A stretch of 64,000 bases of DNA, taken from NCBI RefSeq assembly GCF_012985205.1, contig NZ_JABEKS010000001.1, forward strand, positions 62,001 through 126,000. Reading direction: 5' to 3'. This document shows, one piece after another, positions 1-6,998 of this stretch (position 1 is the stretch's first letter; every line of letters starts with the position of its first letter). Made by a program: the position numbers and the translations under genes. The notes under the pieces were generated by a model. The model was given only the letters and a program-made list of their open reading frames with translations. It had not been told where the DNA came from and made no database searches. Origin of the DNA: Planctomonas sp. JC2975. GTDB taxonomy: Bacteria > Actinomycetota > Actinomycetes > Actinomycetales > Microbacteriaceae.

Positions 1-146
1 GGGGCAGGACGACTAGCTCCGGCCGACGAGATGGCCGGTGGAGCGCGGCCGGATCCGTCGCATGCCGCGCCCGCACGTCGCGGCATCCGGGTTCGGCTCG
101 TACTCTGGAGGGGTTGGTGACCGACTTCGACCCGGGAAGGGACGCC

Positions 147-476
147 ATGACCACGCAGGACCCCGCCGGCGGCACGAGCCGCTCTGGTGAGAGGTCGCGG
201 GCAGCGGCATCCCGCACAGTCGCGAAGGCGCCGATGACGCTCGACGAGGCGATCAGGATCGAGCAGCAGTTGGAGCGCGGATCGCTGGACCTCTCGCTGC
301 CCGGCACGGGCGAGATCGTGGCTGAGGCGCACCGCGTGCGGTTGAAGGCGGAGCTGTGGGGCGCCGATCGCGCCGACGACCGGCGCCGACAGGCCAAGGG
401 GACCGTGGTCGTGGTCTGCGCCTTCATCGTCATCACGGTCGTCGGCCTCGTCGCCTGCCTCGCCGTCACGATCTGA
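147..476 (+). CDS. Hypothetical protein with C-terminal membrane anchor
   Basis: I do not recognise a family. The protein is 109 residues: a Ser/Arg/Ala-rich N-terminus, a charged helical middle with many Glu and Arg, then one hydrophobic segment at about residues 85-107 that ends the protein, so it looks like a tail-anchored membrane protein with a cytoplasmic N-terminus. An upstream in-frame GTG/ATG exists, but the ATG at 147 has a good ribosome site (GGGAAGGGA, about 5 nt before it) and is preferred. It stands alone, convergent with the MarR gene, and is followed by a tandem repeat. Function unknown. Confidence 0.6.
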   Translation: MTTQDPAGGTSRSGERSRAAASRTVAKAPMTLDEAIRIEQQLERGSLDLSLPGTGEIVAEAHRVRLKAELWGADRADDRRRQAKGTVVVVCAFIVITVVGLVACLAVTI

Positions 477-495
477 TCGTGCGCTCACGCGCCAT

Positions 496-583
496 GCGCG
501 CGAGCGTGCCAGTTCCTGCGCGCGAGCGTGCCCGTTCCTGCGCGCGAGCGTGCCCGTTCCTGCGCGCGAGAGTGCCCGTTTCT
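496..583. repeat. Four tandem copies of a 22-bp repeat
   Basis: Four head-to-tail 22-bp units start at 496, 518, 540 and 562 (unit begins GCGCGCGAGCGTGCC and ends GTTCCT). Copies 1 and 2 differ by one base, copies 2 and 3 are identical, and copy 4 has two changes. A decayed fifth unit may follow. The array fills the space between the ends of two convergent genes. 22 is not a multiple of three, which argues against a coding repeat. Confidence 0.85.
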
Positions 584-651
584 TCGCTCGGGCGCACGCT
601 TCTCGGCACGAGCGCACACGATGTCCGCCGCCATCGACACGACCGGTCGGT

Positions 652-1146
652 TCAGTCCGCCTCGGAGAACTCCGCGGCGGCGCGCCGACCGGCGTCCGCG
701 GTGCGCTGCAAGAAGCCGGAGATGAGCTCGAGCTCGGCTGGGGAGTAGGCGTCGCAGACGGCATCCAGCTGGGAGTTCATGCCGTCGTAGTGCTGGAACA
801 CCTCGCCGATCGTTTCGCGACGCACCGAGATGACGACGGCCCTGCGGTCGTCGGCGGCACGTTCGCGTTGGATCCAGCCACCCTTCTCGAGGCGGTCGAT
901 GACACCCGTCATCGTCGCCGGATGCACTCCGGCCCGTCGTGCGAGGGCGCTCGGGCTGGCCGGACCGTGCTGCGCGAGGAAGTCGAGGCAGTCGAGGTCC
1001 ACATCGCGCAGTTCCACCTGCGCCGAGACGTGGTGCGAGAGCAGTGCGATCTGGTTGTTCGCATCGCGGAAGCGCCGCTTGAGCTCGCCGGTGAGCCGTC
1101 TGCGCGTGCGTGCGTCGCTCTTCGGCGCGTCGTCCTTCTCGCCCAT
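652..1146 (-). CDS. MarR family transcriptional regulator
   Basis: A 164-residue DNA-binding repressor of the MarR type. The winged-helix region is visible at about residues 50-115: a helix pair around LDFLAQHGPASPSALARRAG, the recognition helix HPATMTGVIDRLEKGG, then a wing with the typical D-R-R motif (AADDRRAVVISV). Flanking helices would form the dimer interface. It is divergent from the NAD(P)-binding protein gene at 1212, whose promoter region carries repeated elements, so it probably controls that gene and itself. An in-frame ATG at 1164 would add six residues, but it lies inside the putative operator, so I chose 1146. The ligand is unknown. Confidence 0.85.
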   Translation of the reverse strand: MGEKDDAPKSDARTRRRLTGELKRRFRDANNQIALLSHHVSAQVELRDVDLDCLDFLAQHGPASPSALARRAGVHPATMTGVIDRLEKGGWIQRERAADDRRAVVISVRRETIGEVFQHYDGMNSQLDAVCDAYSPAELELISGFLQRTADAGRRAAAEFSEAD

Positions 1147-1156
1147 AGCTATTCTC

Positions 1157-1185
1157 GTTTCCATATAGTACGGTTTCCATAATAT
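1157..1185 (+). promoter_or_regulatory. Divergent MarR-type control region
   Basis: The 9-bp sequence GTTTCCATA occurs twice (1157-1165 and 1173-1181), 16 bp apart, between the divergent MarR and NAD(P)-binding genes. The second copy overlaps a possible -10 box TAATAT (1180-1185) for the rightward gene; TTTCCA at 1158-1163 is a possible -35. The AT-rich stretch stands out from its surroundings, which suits a repressor site. The site is inferred from position and repetition only. Confidence 0.5.
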
Positions 1186-1211
1186 CGGAATTCGGTGACA
1201 AGGAGAATCTA

Positions 1212-1994
1212 GTGAACATCGTGGTTTTCGGTGCCAACGGCCCGACGGGTCGGCTGGTCGTCCGCCTCGCGCTCGAGCGGGGCCACGCCGTCACGGCTGT
1301 CACGCGCAACCCGGGGTTCTTCCCGTTCGGCGACGCACGGCTTCGCGTCGTAGCGGGGGATGTGCTGGAGCCGGAGACGATCCGTCCGCTGCTCGCCGGC
1401 CAGGATGCCGTCCTCTCAGCGCTCGGCGTTCCCTACAGCAAGGAGGAGATCGCGACCTACTCGAGCGGCGGACGCTCGATGATCGACGCCATGCATGAGC
1501 ACGGCGTCCGTCGCCTCGTCTGCGTCAGCTCCAGCGCTGTCGACCTCGCAGCCGGCCCGCACGGAGGGTTCTTCTTCGAGCGAGTCCTGCAGCCGTTCGT
1601 GACCAACGTGCTCGGCAAGACGCTGTACGACGACATGAAGCGCATGGAGCGCATCGTCGTCGCCAGCGACATCGACTGGACAGTGATGCGTCCGTCCGGC
1701 CTCTTCGACGCCGACGCGGTGAGCGACTACAGGGCCGCCGAACGGTACGTGCCGCAGAAATTCACCTCGCGCATCGACCTTGCGGATGCCATGGTGCGGC
1801 AGCTCGACGACCGCGGCTTCGTGCGCACCACCGTCGCAGTCGGCACCGTGGCAGGCACGCCTTCGGTGGCGCAGCTGATGATGCGCGAGGCGTTCAAGCG
1901 TCCGCCGCGACCCGCGGAGCCGGGTGCCCCCGCTGTCGAGTCGCGGGGCGGCGCGGCCTCCCGTTCGGCGACCGGCAAGGAGGCGACGGAATGA
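1212..1994 (+). CDS. NAD(P)-binding (NmrA/SDR-like) oxidoreductase
   Basis: A 260-residue Rossmann-fold protein of the atypical short-chain dehydrogenase/NmrA group. The N-terminus carries the nucleotide-binding glycine motif (VVFGANGPTGRLVVRLAL, G-x-x-G-x-x-G type), followed by GHAVTAVTRNP and a D-V region typical of cofactor binding. A YDDMKRMERIV segment takes the place of the classical YxxxK helix. The start is GTG at 1212, with an AAGGAGA ribosome site 7 nt upstream. It overlaps the start of the downstream peroxiredoxin-like gene by four bases (ATGA), so the two are translationally coupled. It is probably repressed by the divergent MarR protein. The substrate cannot be read from sequence. 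Confidence 0.85.
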   Translation: MNIVVFGANGPTGRLVVRLALERGHAVTAVTRNPGFFPFGDARLRVVAGDVLEPETIRPLLAGQDAVLSALGVPYSKEEIATYSSGGRSMIDAMHEHGVRRLVCVSSSAVDLAAGPHGGFFFERVLQPFVTNVLGKTLYDDMKRMERIVVASDIDWTVMRPSGLFDADAVSDYRAAERYVPQKFTSRIDLADAMVRQLDDRGFVRTTVAVGTVAGTPSVAQLMMREAFKRPPRPAEPGAPAVESRGGAASRSATGKEATE

Positions 1995-2568
1995 CCAGGA
2001 TCGCGGTCGGTGACGTGGTCGCGCGCCGGCAGCTGACGAGCATCAAGGGCAGAGAGTTCACTGTTCCCGTCGAGGACAGGATCGTCCATCTCCAGTTCCG
2101 TCGTTTCGCGGGATGTCCGGTGTGCAATCTCCACCTCCATCAGGTCGCCGGGCGCCTGGACGAACTCGTCTCCGCCGGCATCCTCGAGGTCGCGTTCTTC
2201 CACTCGAAGCCGGAGACCATGCGCGACTTCCAGGACGAGCTGCCGTTCGACGCGTCGCCGACCCGGAGAAGCTGCTGTACCGCGAATTCGGCGTGGAGCG
2301 CATCACGTGGTCGACAGCCTGGCGCGCTGCGCGTGCTCCGCACGTGCTCGGCACGGCCGTGCGTGCGCTCGCCTGGACGCGCCGGCGGCGCGGACTTCGG
2401 GGATCGGTCGGTGAAGGCGAGAACGTGCTCGGCCTGCCGGCGGAGTTCCTCATCGATATGGACGGCACCGTGCTGGCGGCGCACTACGGCCGAACGGTGG
2501 ACGACCACTGGTCGGTCGACGAGATCCTGGAGCACGTGGCTGCACTCCGGCCGGCGGGACGGAACTGA
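1991..2568 (+). pseudogene. Frameshifted peroxiredoxin-like (AhpC/TSA) gene
   Basis: The first 87 codons read as the N-terminal half of a peroxiredoxin-like protein with a C-P-V-C motif (FAGCPVCNLHLHQ), ending at PFD. The frame then breaks at about 2252. The second half continues in the +2 frame as VADPEKLLYREFGVE through to AEFLIDMDGTVLAAHYGR and a stop at 2568. One missing base between 2251 and 2254 would restore a protein of about 192 residues. In the first frame the reading runs on without homology. The gene is coupled by an ATGA overlap to the oxidoreductase upstream. It may be a true mutation or a sequencing error. Confidence 0.8.
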
Positions 2569-2632
2569 CCCCCGAGCGCGGTCGCGGTTCTCGCGAATCG
2601 TTTGCACGAGGGCGGTGAGCAGCCCCCGCGGC

Positions 2633-3835
2633 TCAGACGATCCGCCGCACGACCCGTATGCGCCGCAGCAGCCACGCCGCACCCCAGCTCATCGGCGCAC
2701 CGATCGCGAAGAGCAGACCGGCCCAGGCCGCCGACGGCCAGTTCAGGCCCATGATCGCGACGGCGACCCACGTCAGCACGAGCGGGTGAAGCAGGTAGAC
2801 GAGAAACGTCTGGTCGGAGAGGAACCGGGTGAGCCGTGTAGCCGGTCCGCTGAGCCACGTTCTGAAGACGACGACGAGAAGCACGGTGATGCCGATGGCG
2901 AAGAGCGCCGATCCGATGGCTTGCTCCGCGCTCGCCGCGAGATGAGCCGCATCGATGCGGGTCCCGAGCGACGCGACGAACAGAGCGGCCCCGATGAGCA
3001 TCGCGGGCATCGCCGGCAGCGCCCACCACCTGGGGAACGCTGCGAGCCAGCCCCTGCGGGCCGCGAGGGCACCGACCGTGAAGAACACCAGGTACTGAGG
3101 CAGGAAGGTCGGAGAGGGAAGCCCGACGAACGGCCAGTAGGTGCCCAATGGCACCAGCCACTGCCAGACGAACGTGAGCGCCGCGACAGCGACGACCACG
3201 ACACCCAGCCCGAGGATCCGAGGCGAACGCGGAGATCCGTCGGGCGCAGCAGCCGTCGGCCGCATCGATCCCGCGGATGACCGGTCCGTCGCTGGCCGGT
3301 TCGGGTGGATGGATCGCAGGAGCCTCAAGGCCACGTATCCGAGGCCGAAGACGAGCAGCACTTCCAGGAACCAGGCCACACCGGGATCGCCGTCGAAGGC
3401 GAGATACCCGGGCAACGAGAAGTTCTGGTGCGCAGCTGCAGCCTGCTGCGCCCTCACGATGCCGCCCGGCAGCAGGCAGAGCGGGCGGATCACGACGATG
3501 TACGCGACCAGCGGGATCCCGAGCCGCACCAGACGGTCTCTGATGTACAGCGCCGGACCGCGACGATCGTAGGCGCGCGGAGTGAAGTATCCCGCGAGCA
3601 GGAAGAAGACGCCCATGAAGAAGAGCTGGTTGATGAGCATGACGACCGACAGCGCCGTCGCCGAGGGATCCCGTCCGCCGAAGTCGACATACCAGTCCGC
3701 GATGGTCGAGTAGGTGTCGGCACTGTGATGCGCTACGACCAAGACCGTGAGCGCGAAGCGGAGCCGATCCATCCAAACGATGCGACCGACATCGGTGGCG
3801 GTGGTCACGATGGCTGGATCGACCATCGTGCTCAT
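2633..3835 (-). CDS. Acyltransferase 3 family integral membrane protein
   Basis: A 400-residue membrane protein with about ten hydrophobic segments. The start is typical of the acyltransferase-3 (OafA/NodX-like) family: MDRLRFALTVLVVAHHS, carrying the R and H residues found in the first helix. Members O-acylate sugars or other surface molecules using a cytoplasmic acyl donor. An internal PATDRSSAGSM stretch forms a polar loop. The start at 3835 gives an ATGA overlap with the gene upstream, so it is the last gene of a PadR-permease prefix-acyltransferase operon. The substrate is unknown; the closest alternative is an uncharacterised membrane acyltransferase of the same fold. Confidence 0.8.
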   Translation of the reverse strand: MSTMVDPAIVTTATDVGRIVWMDRLRFALTVLVVAHHSADTYSTIADWYVDFGGRDPSATALSVVMLINQLFFMGVFFLLAGYFTPRAYDRRGPALYIRDRLVRLGIPLVAYIVVIRPLCLLPGGIVRAQQAAAAHQNFSLPGYLAFDGDPGVAWFLEVLLVFGLGYVALRLLRSIHPNRPATDRSSAGSMRPTAAAPDGSPRSPRILGLGVVVVAVAALTFVWQWLVPLGTYWPFVGLPSPTFLPQYLVFFTVGALAARRGWLAAFPRWWALPAMPAMLIGAALFVASLGTRIDAAHLAASAEQAIGSALFAIGITVLLVVVFRTWLSGPATRLTRFLSDQTFLVYLLHPLVLTWVAVAIMGLNWPSAAWAGLLFAIGAPMSWGAAWLLRRIRVVRRIV

Positions 3836-4338
3836 GGTCGTTCGCGGCCCGTGAGATCGCCAGGACGGTCGTCGCCGAGCCCAGAGCCCAGTCGAGCGTC
3901 GTGTCGGTCGACGACCGCGAAGAGTGCGGTGATGGCGACGAGCAGGTACATCGCGACGGTGATCGTCGTGCCGAGGGGCAGGAAGACGATCGCCCCGGGG
4001 TTGTCGCCGCTCACGGTCCGAACGACGACGAGCACCGCGTAGACGATCGGCAGCACGATGGCGCACGACCACCCGCAGGTTCTCGCCCACGCCCGGAAGA
4101 CGTGCCGGCTCAGCAGTACGCGCGATCCGGGGGAGTAGCGCTCGGCCAGGACCCCCGGTTCGCCGAGTTCGCGCAGCACCGCCCGTTCGGCTTCCGCCTC
4201 CGGCTCGCCCGCCTCGAGTCGTGCGTCGATCTCGTCGGCGATCAGGGCGCGCAGCTCGGCCTCCACGTCGTTCCGCTTGCGCTGCGGCACGCGTCTCGCG
4301 ACCGCTGCAATGTACTCGTTCGTTGCTTTCGTGCTCAT
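3832..4338 (-). CDS. Membrane protein with DUF1700/permease-prefix-like N-terminus
   Basis: 168 residues. The N-terminal 70 residues form a charged helical domain (YIAAVARRVPQRKRNDVEAE, then EAERAVLRELGEPGVLAERY) like the domain that precedes membrane segments in HAAS/DUF1700-type and permease-prefix proteins. Two hydrophobic helices follow at about residues 90-110 and 120-142, then a charged tail. Such proteins are nearly always encoded next to a PadR regulator, as here. The ATG at 4338 overlaps the PadR stop, and its own stop overlaps the acyltransferase start. The role is probably signalling or membrane stress; this is inferred from context. Confidence 0.7.
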   Translation of the reverse strand: MSTKATNEYIAAVARRVPQRKRNDVEAELRALIADEIDARLEAGEPEAEAERAVLRELGEPGVLAERYSPGSRVLLSRHVFRAWARTCGWSCAIVLPIVYAVLVVVRTVSGDNPGAIVFLPLGTTITVAMYLLVAITALFAVVDRHDARLGSGLGDDRPGDLTGRERP

Positions 4339-4697
4339 GATTGCGTGCCTTCCGTCGTGTCCAAGCTGTCGATGGCAGCGCCGAGTCGGCGCCATTCCGC
4401 CAGCAGTGACCGAGCAAGCAGCTCGCCGTCACGGCTGGTGCGGTAGAACTTGCGCGGCCGGCTCTCCGTCGTGTCCCATTCGCTGGTGAGCAGTCCCTGA
4501 CTTTCGAGTCGTCTGAGCAGGGGATACAGCGTGTTGCCTGCCACCGGGATACCCGCCTTGTCGAGCGTCTCCAAAAGTGCGTAGCCGTATCCGGGGTTGC
4601 GCAGCGCGAGCAGGCTCGCCAGAACCACGGATCCGCGGTTCAGCTCCTGCCGGTGCGCGTCCGAGATCTCTCGGCGCTGGAGTTCTTCTTCGTCCAC
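4335..4697 (-). CDS. PadR family transcriptional regulator
   Basis: A 120-residue winged-helix regulator of the short PadR type. The core runs ELNRGSVVLASLLALRNPGY, then GYALLETLDKAGIPVAGNTLYPLLRRLESQGLL, with the N-T-L-Y-P-L-L-R-R-L-E signature of the recognition helix, then the wing SRPRKFYRTSRDGELLARS. I chose GTG at 4697, because a TATAGT box lies 7 nt upstream of it and the longer reading would run through that box and its palindrome. It heads a three-gene operon joined by ATGA overlaps and is likely self-repressing. Confidence 0.85.
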   Translation of the reverse strand: MDEEELQRREISDAHRQELNRGSVVLASLLALRNPGYGYALLETLDKAGIPVAGNTLYPLLRRLESQGLLTSEWDTTESRPRKFYRTSRDGELLARSLLAEWRRLGAAIDSLDTTEGTQS

Positions 4698-4701
4698 GTG
4701 T

Positions 4702-4717
4702 CGCACTATACAGTGCG
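4702..4717 (-). promoter_or_regulatory. PadR promoter/operator palindrome
   Basis: A perfect 6-bp dyad (CGCACT-ATAC-AGTGCG) covers the leftward -10 box TATAGT (complement of 4705-4710). The box sits 7 nt before the GTG at 4697, implying a leaderless mRNA. A dimeric repressor here would block the polymerase directly; autoregulation is the simplest reading. Confidence 0.55.
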
Positions 4718-4780
4718 GCACACACTATTGCTAGTCACGCATCAAAGTGATCTCCGGAGGTTCCTTCTTCCGGCAGACCC

Positions 4781-4829
4781 TTGACGCAGAGATCGAGTCG
4801 TCGTAATGTACAACCAAATGGTTGTACAT
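4781..4829 (+). promoter_or_regulatory. ArsR promoter with overlapping perfect operator
   Basis: A near-consensus housekeeping promoter: TTGACG at 4781-4786, a 17-bp spacer, and TAATGT at 4804-4809. A perfect 11-bp inverted repeat (ATGTACAACCA, AA, TGGTTGTACAT; 4806-4829) starts inside the -10 box and covers the expected start site. This is the arrangement of an ArsR-family autorepressed promoter, and it sits directly ahead of an ArsR gene. Confidence 0.85.
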
Positions 4830-4835
4830 CTTGGA

Positions 4836-5261
4836 ATGGTGAGCGGATCACGGGCGGGCGCGCTGAGCGACGACGAGGTTGATCGCCTCTTCCACGCGCT
4901 GGCGGATGCCACGCGCCGCGACATCGTGGCGCGCACGCTTCGCACCGATCAGTCGATCTCCGCGCTGGCGAGTGGATACGCGATGAGCTTCGCGGCCGTG
5001 CAGAAGCACGTCGCGGTGCTCGAATCCGCCCACCTCGTGCGCAAGGAGCGACGCGGACGCGAACAGCTCGTGCGAGCGGAGCCGGAGACCATCCGTCGCG
5101 CGGGGGAACAGCTGCGCCGCTACGAGGCGATCTGGAATGAGCGGGCCGTGGCCATCGAGCGCATCCTGGCCGGTGACCTGGCCACCGCGCGTGCAGCCGG
5201 CGTGTCGTCGACCGACGGCGCTACCCGCGAGACCGACGAACGGAAGGACGCATCGCAGTGA
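4836..5261 (+). CDS. ArsR family winged-helix repressor
   Basis: 141 residues. The family core is clear: DRLFHALADATRRDIVARTL (first helices of ArsR/SmtB folds), SISALASGYAMSFAAVQKHV with the recognition helix, and the wing LVRKERRGREQLVRAEP. No metal-binding cysteines are present, so it belongs to the non-metal group that is usually paired with SRPBCC proteins. The open frame extends back to 4806, but that segment is the operator palindrome, so ATG 4836 is preferred. The stop overlaps the GTG of the SRPBCC gene (GTGA). It probably represses the whole ArsR-SRPBCC-VOC operon. Confidence 0.88.
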   Translation: MVSGSRAGALSDDEVDRLFHALADATRRDIVARTLRTDQSISALASGYAMSFAAVQKHVAVLESAHLVRKERRGREQLVRAEPETIRRAGEQLRRYEAIWNERAVAIERILAGDLATARAAGVSSTDGATRETDERKDASQ

Positions 5262-5758
5262 CTGTGATCAGCACCGCACGAGACGCCGAGAATCTGACGC
5301 TCACCTTCGTGGCGGAGTTCGACGCCCCGCCTGAGCGCGTCTGGCAGGTCTGGGAAGACCCACGGCAACTGGAGCTCTGGTGGGGGCCGCCGACGTGGCC
5401 GGCCACGTTCGACGCCCACGATCTGACGCCCGGCGGATCCTCCGCCTACTACATGACGGGTCCGAACGGCGAGAAGGCACACGGCTGGTGGCGCACCGTG
5501 GCGATCGATCCACCGAGACGACTCGAGTTCGACGACGGATTCTCGGACGAGAACGCCGTCCCCGACGACGGGATGCCCGTCACCCGCACCGAGGTCACGC
5601 TGGAGCCGACCTCGGACGGCACGCGCATGACATCCGTCAGCCGCTTCGCCAGCATCGAGCAACTCGAACAGCTGGTGCAGATGGGAATGCAGGAAGGGAT
5701 GCTGCAGGCGCTGGGCCAGATCGACGCGATCCTGGCCGACGGCGCTGTGGCCAGCTGA
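5258..5758 (+). CDS. SRPBCC/AHSA1 domain protein
   Basis: 166 residues with the AHSA1-type SRPBCC fold, a helix-grip domain that binds hydrophobic ligands. Landmarks are LTFVAEFDAPPERVWQVWED near the start, LELWWGPPTWPATF (the W-W-G-P-P motif of this subfamily), GWWRTVAIDPPRRLEFDDGF in the middle, and a long C-terminal helix with EQLVQMGMQEGMLQALGQID. The GTG at 5258 overlaps the ArsR stop. ArsR-SRPBCC pairs are common in actinobacteria, where the SRPBCC protein may sense or process a small ligand. The ligand is unknown. Confidence 0.85.
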   Translation: MTVISTARDAENLTLTFVAEFDAPPERVWQVWEDPRQLELWWGPPTWPATFDAHDLTPGGSSAYYMTGPNGEKAHGWWRTVAIDPPRRLEFDDGFSDENAVPDDGMPVTRTEVTLEPTSDGTRMTSVSRFASIEQLEQLVQMGMQEGMLQALGQIDAILADGAVAS

Positions 5759-5804
5759 GGGCTCGCTACGCGAACCCCGCACGAAAGGAAAAGGAAGAGG
5801 AACC

Positions 5805-6284
5805 ATGGCTGAGATCGCACCCATCCAGCCGTGCCTGTGGTTCAACGACCAGGCGCGCGAGGCGATGGAGTACTACGTGGAGGTGTTCCCGAACTCGCGG
5901 ATCATCTCGATCGAGGGATACCCGGACGAGTCGCTCGACGAGCATTTCGCGGGCATGTCGGGCAAGGTGCTCAACGGACGGTTCGCACTGAACGGGGTGG
6001 ACTTCACCTGCCTCGACGGCGGACCGCTGTTCACATTCAACGAATCCATTTCATTCGTCGTCTCGTGCGCGGACCAGGCCGAGATCGACAGGTACTGGGC
6101 GGCGCTCTCCCACGTTCCGGAGTCGGAGCAGTGCGGATGGTGCAAGGACAGGTTCGGCGTCAGCTGGCAGATCATCCCGGCGAACATGGGGGATCTGGTC
6201 CGGCGGCCAGAGCAGGTCCAGGTGATGATGGCGCAGAAGAAGATAGATATAGAGGCACTTCTCGCGGCAGGTTCTCAAGATTAG
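5805..6284 (+). CDS. VOC/PhnB-like protein, C-terminus rewritten by prophage
   Basis: 159 residues of the VOC fold, PhnB-like subgroup (often annotated 3-demethylubiquinone-9 3-methyltransferase, although enzyme activity is not established for such proteins). Visible landmarks are IQPCLWFNDQAREAMEYYVEVFPNSRI and DRFGVSWQIIPANMGDL. A strong AAGGAAAAGGAAGAGG region precedes the ATG. Codons up to MMAQKKI are host sequence; from 6245 the last 12 residues (DIEALLAAGSQD) come from the prophage. Without the prophage the gene would continue at 22975 and end VIADLENA at 23002. It is third in the ArsR-SRPBCC operon. Confidence 0.88.
   Translation: MAEIAPIQPCLWFNDQAREAMEYYVEVFPNSRIISIEGYPDESLDEHFAGMSGKVLNGRFALNGVDFTCLDGGPLFTFNESISFVVSCADQAEIDRYWAALSHVPESEQCGWCKDRFGVSWQIIPANMGDLVRRPEQVQVMMAQKKIDIEALLAAGSQD
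6225..6244 (+). other. attL core of prophage
   Basis: The 20-bp sequence ATGATGGCGCAGAAGAAGAT is repeated exactly at 22955-22974. It encodes M-M-A-Q-K-K near the C-terminus of the VOC protein. Identity stops at 6224 (G here, C at the other end) and at 6245 (A here, C at the other end), which fixes the boundaries. Confidence 0.92.
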
Positions 6285-6454
6285 TCGGAGGTGCCAGGCA
6301 CCTCGACAGCGCTCGGGCAGACGGGCACCACCTGGTCCTCAAGCGGCAACATCGGATCGGACTGCCAGCCGCACTGCACGCACTCGATGACGCGCGTTTC
6401 GGCGTAGCCGGGTTCGATCTCGATGAGGCGGAAGAGGTGCCCGCTATGGGTCAT
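6281..6454 (-). CDS. Small CxxC protein at prophage left edge
   Basis: 57 residues, family not recognised. It starts MTHSGHLFRLIEIEPGYAE and has a VIECVQCGW segment (C-x2-C) plus a later single Cys, compatible with half of a metal site. The ATG at 6454 is preceded by TACCCT with a 6-nt gap, the leaderless arrangement used elsewhere in this window, which supports a real gene. Its stop overlaps the VOC stop region by four bases, antisense to it, so it ends immediately inside attL. It faces away from the gene at 6540. A role in excision (a directionality factor) is possible from its position; nothing in the sequence proves it. Confidence 0.5.
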   Translation of the reverse strand: MTHSGHLFRLIEIEPGYAETRVIECVQCGWQSDPMLPLEDQVVPVCPSAVEVPGTSD

Positions 6455-6539
6455 GCGCCGAGGGTATCCAAGACTGTCGGGGGTGGTGAGTAGGGTTCGG
6501 TTCGCGGGCCGGGGGTCGGCTCGTGGATGGAGCAATTTA

Positions 6540-6989
6540 GTGTCTGAAGTTGAAATCGAATCCGAACCGGATGCAGCCGACATCGAGATGATGCCGATCG
6601 GTGCGTATGACCTGTACCTATCCGCGCTCATCTCGTGGGTTGTCGGTATCGATGATGAGCATGAAGAGGGAACTGCGAGCGTGACCCTGACGGTGCCCGG
6701 CGCCGTGGTGTCGGGTCAGATCATCTCGCGTGGCGCATGGCGCAAGGCCGTCGCCGCCCAAGTTGGCTCATTCAATGAGCCCGCTGGCAAGGGGCTTGAT
6801 GAACTCTTCGGAACGTTTGAAGAGGAGATTCCGAAGGGCCCGGAGGCCCGGAACGAGCGTCTCCACATTCACCTCGGTGATGTGAGCCTCTGGCAAGACG
6901 GGTCGAATGAACCCCTTCGGTTCAAGACTTGGCGCGGACGACTAACGCAGGTCAGCGGATGGAGCATCGGTTCCATTAGTCGCAACTAG
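6540..6989 (+). CDS. GvpU-like protein (prophage cargo)
   Basis: 149 residues. The sequence resembles proteins annotated as gas-vesicle accessory GvpU: a short N-terminal strand/helix region (YDLYLSALISWVVG), strands SVTLTVPGAVVSGQIISRGAW, then a C-terminal IHLGDVSLW and a W-R-G-R-L-x-x-V-S-G-W-S-I-G ending that is characteristic of that group. No other gas-vesicle genes are present. The start is GTG at 6540, with a weak GGAG 7 nt upstream; a longer frame from 6423 lacks support and overlaps the opposite gene. It runs against the rest of the phage and ends at a bidirectional terminator, as expected for a lysogeny-expressed moron. The family call is from memory of the motif. Confidence 0.6.
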   Translation: MSEVEIESEPDAADIEMMPIGAYDLYLSALISWVVGIDDEHEEGTASVTLTVPGAVVSGQIISRGAWRKAVAAQVGSFNEPAGKGLDELFGTFEEEIPKGPEARNERLHIHLGDVSLWQDGSNEPLRFKTWRGRLTQVSGWSIGSISRN

Positions 6990-6998
6990 GCGAGCCGA

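Noticed and set aside
496-583. Repeat array as a CRISPR
   Set aside because: Units are directly joined without spacers, 22 bp each, and no cas genes are present.
1991-3280. 429-codon frame starting with the peroxiredoxin-like sequence
   Set aside because: After residue 87 it reads out of frame and then antisense through the acyltransferase; the real gene continues in another frame to 2568.
6225-6244. att core as part of a tRNA gene
   Set aside because: The core encodes VOC protein residues; no cloverleaf or CCA-type end is visible. Serine integrases often use protein genes.
6423-6539. N-terminal extension of the GvpU-like gene
   Set aside because: The extra 39 residues are basic and unlike the family, overlap the opposite small gene, and lack a ribosome site; GTG 6540 is better.
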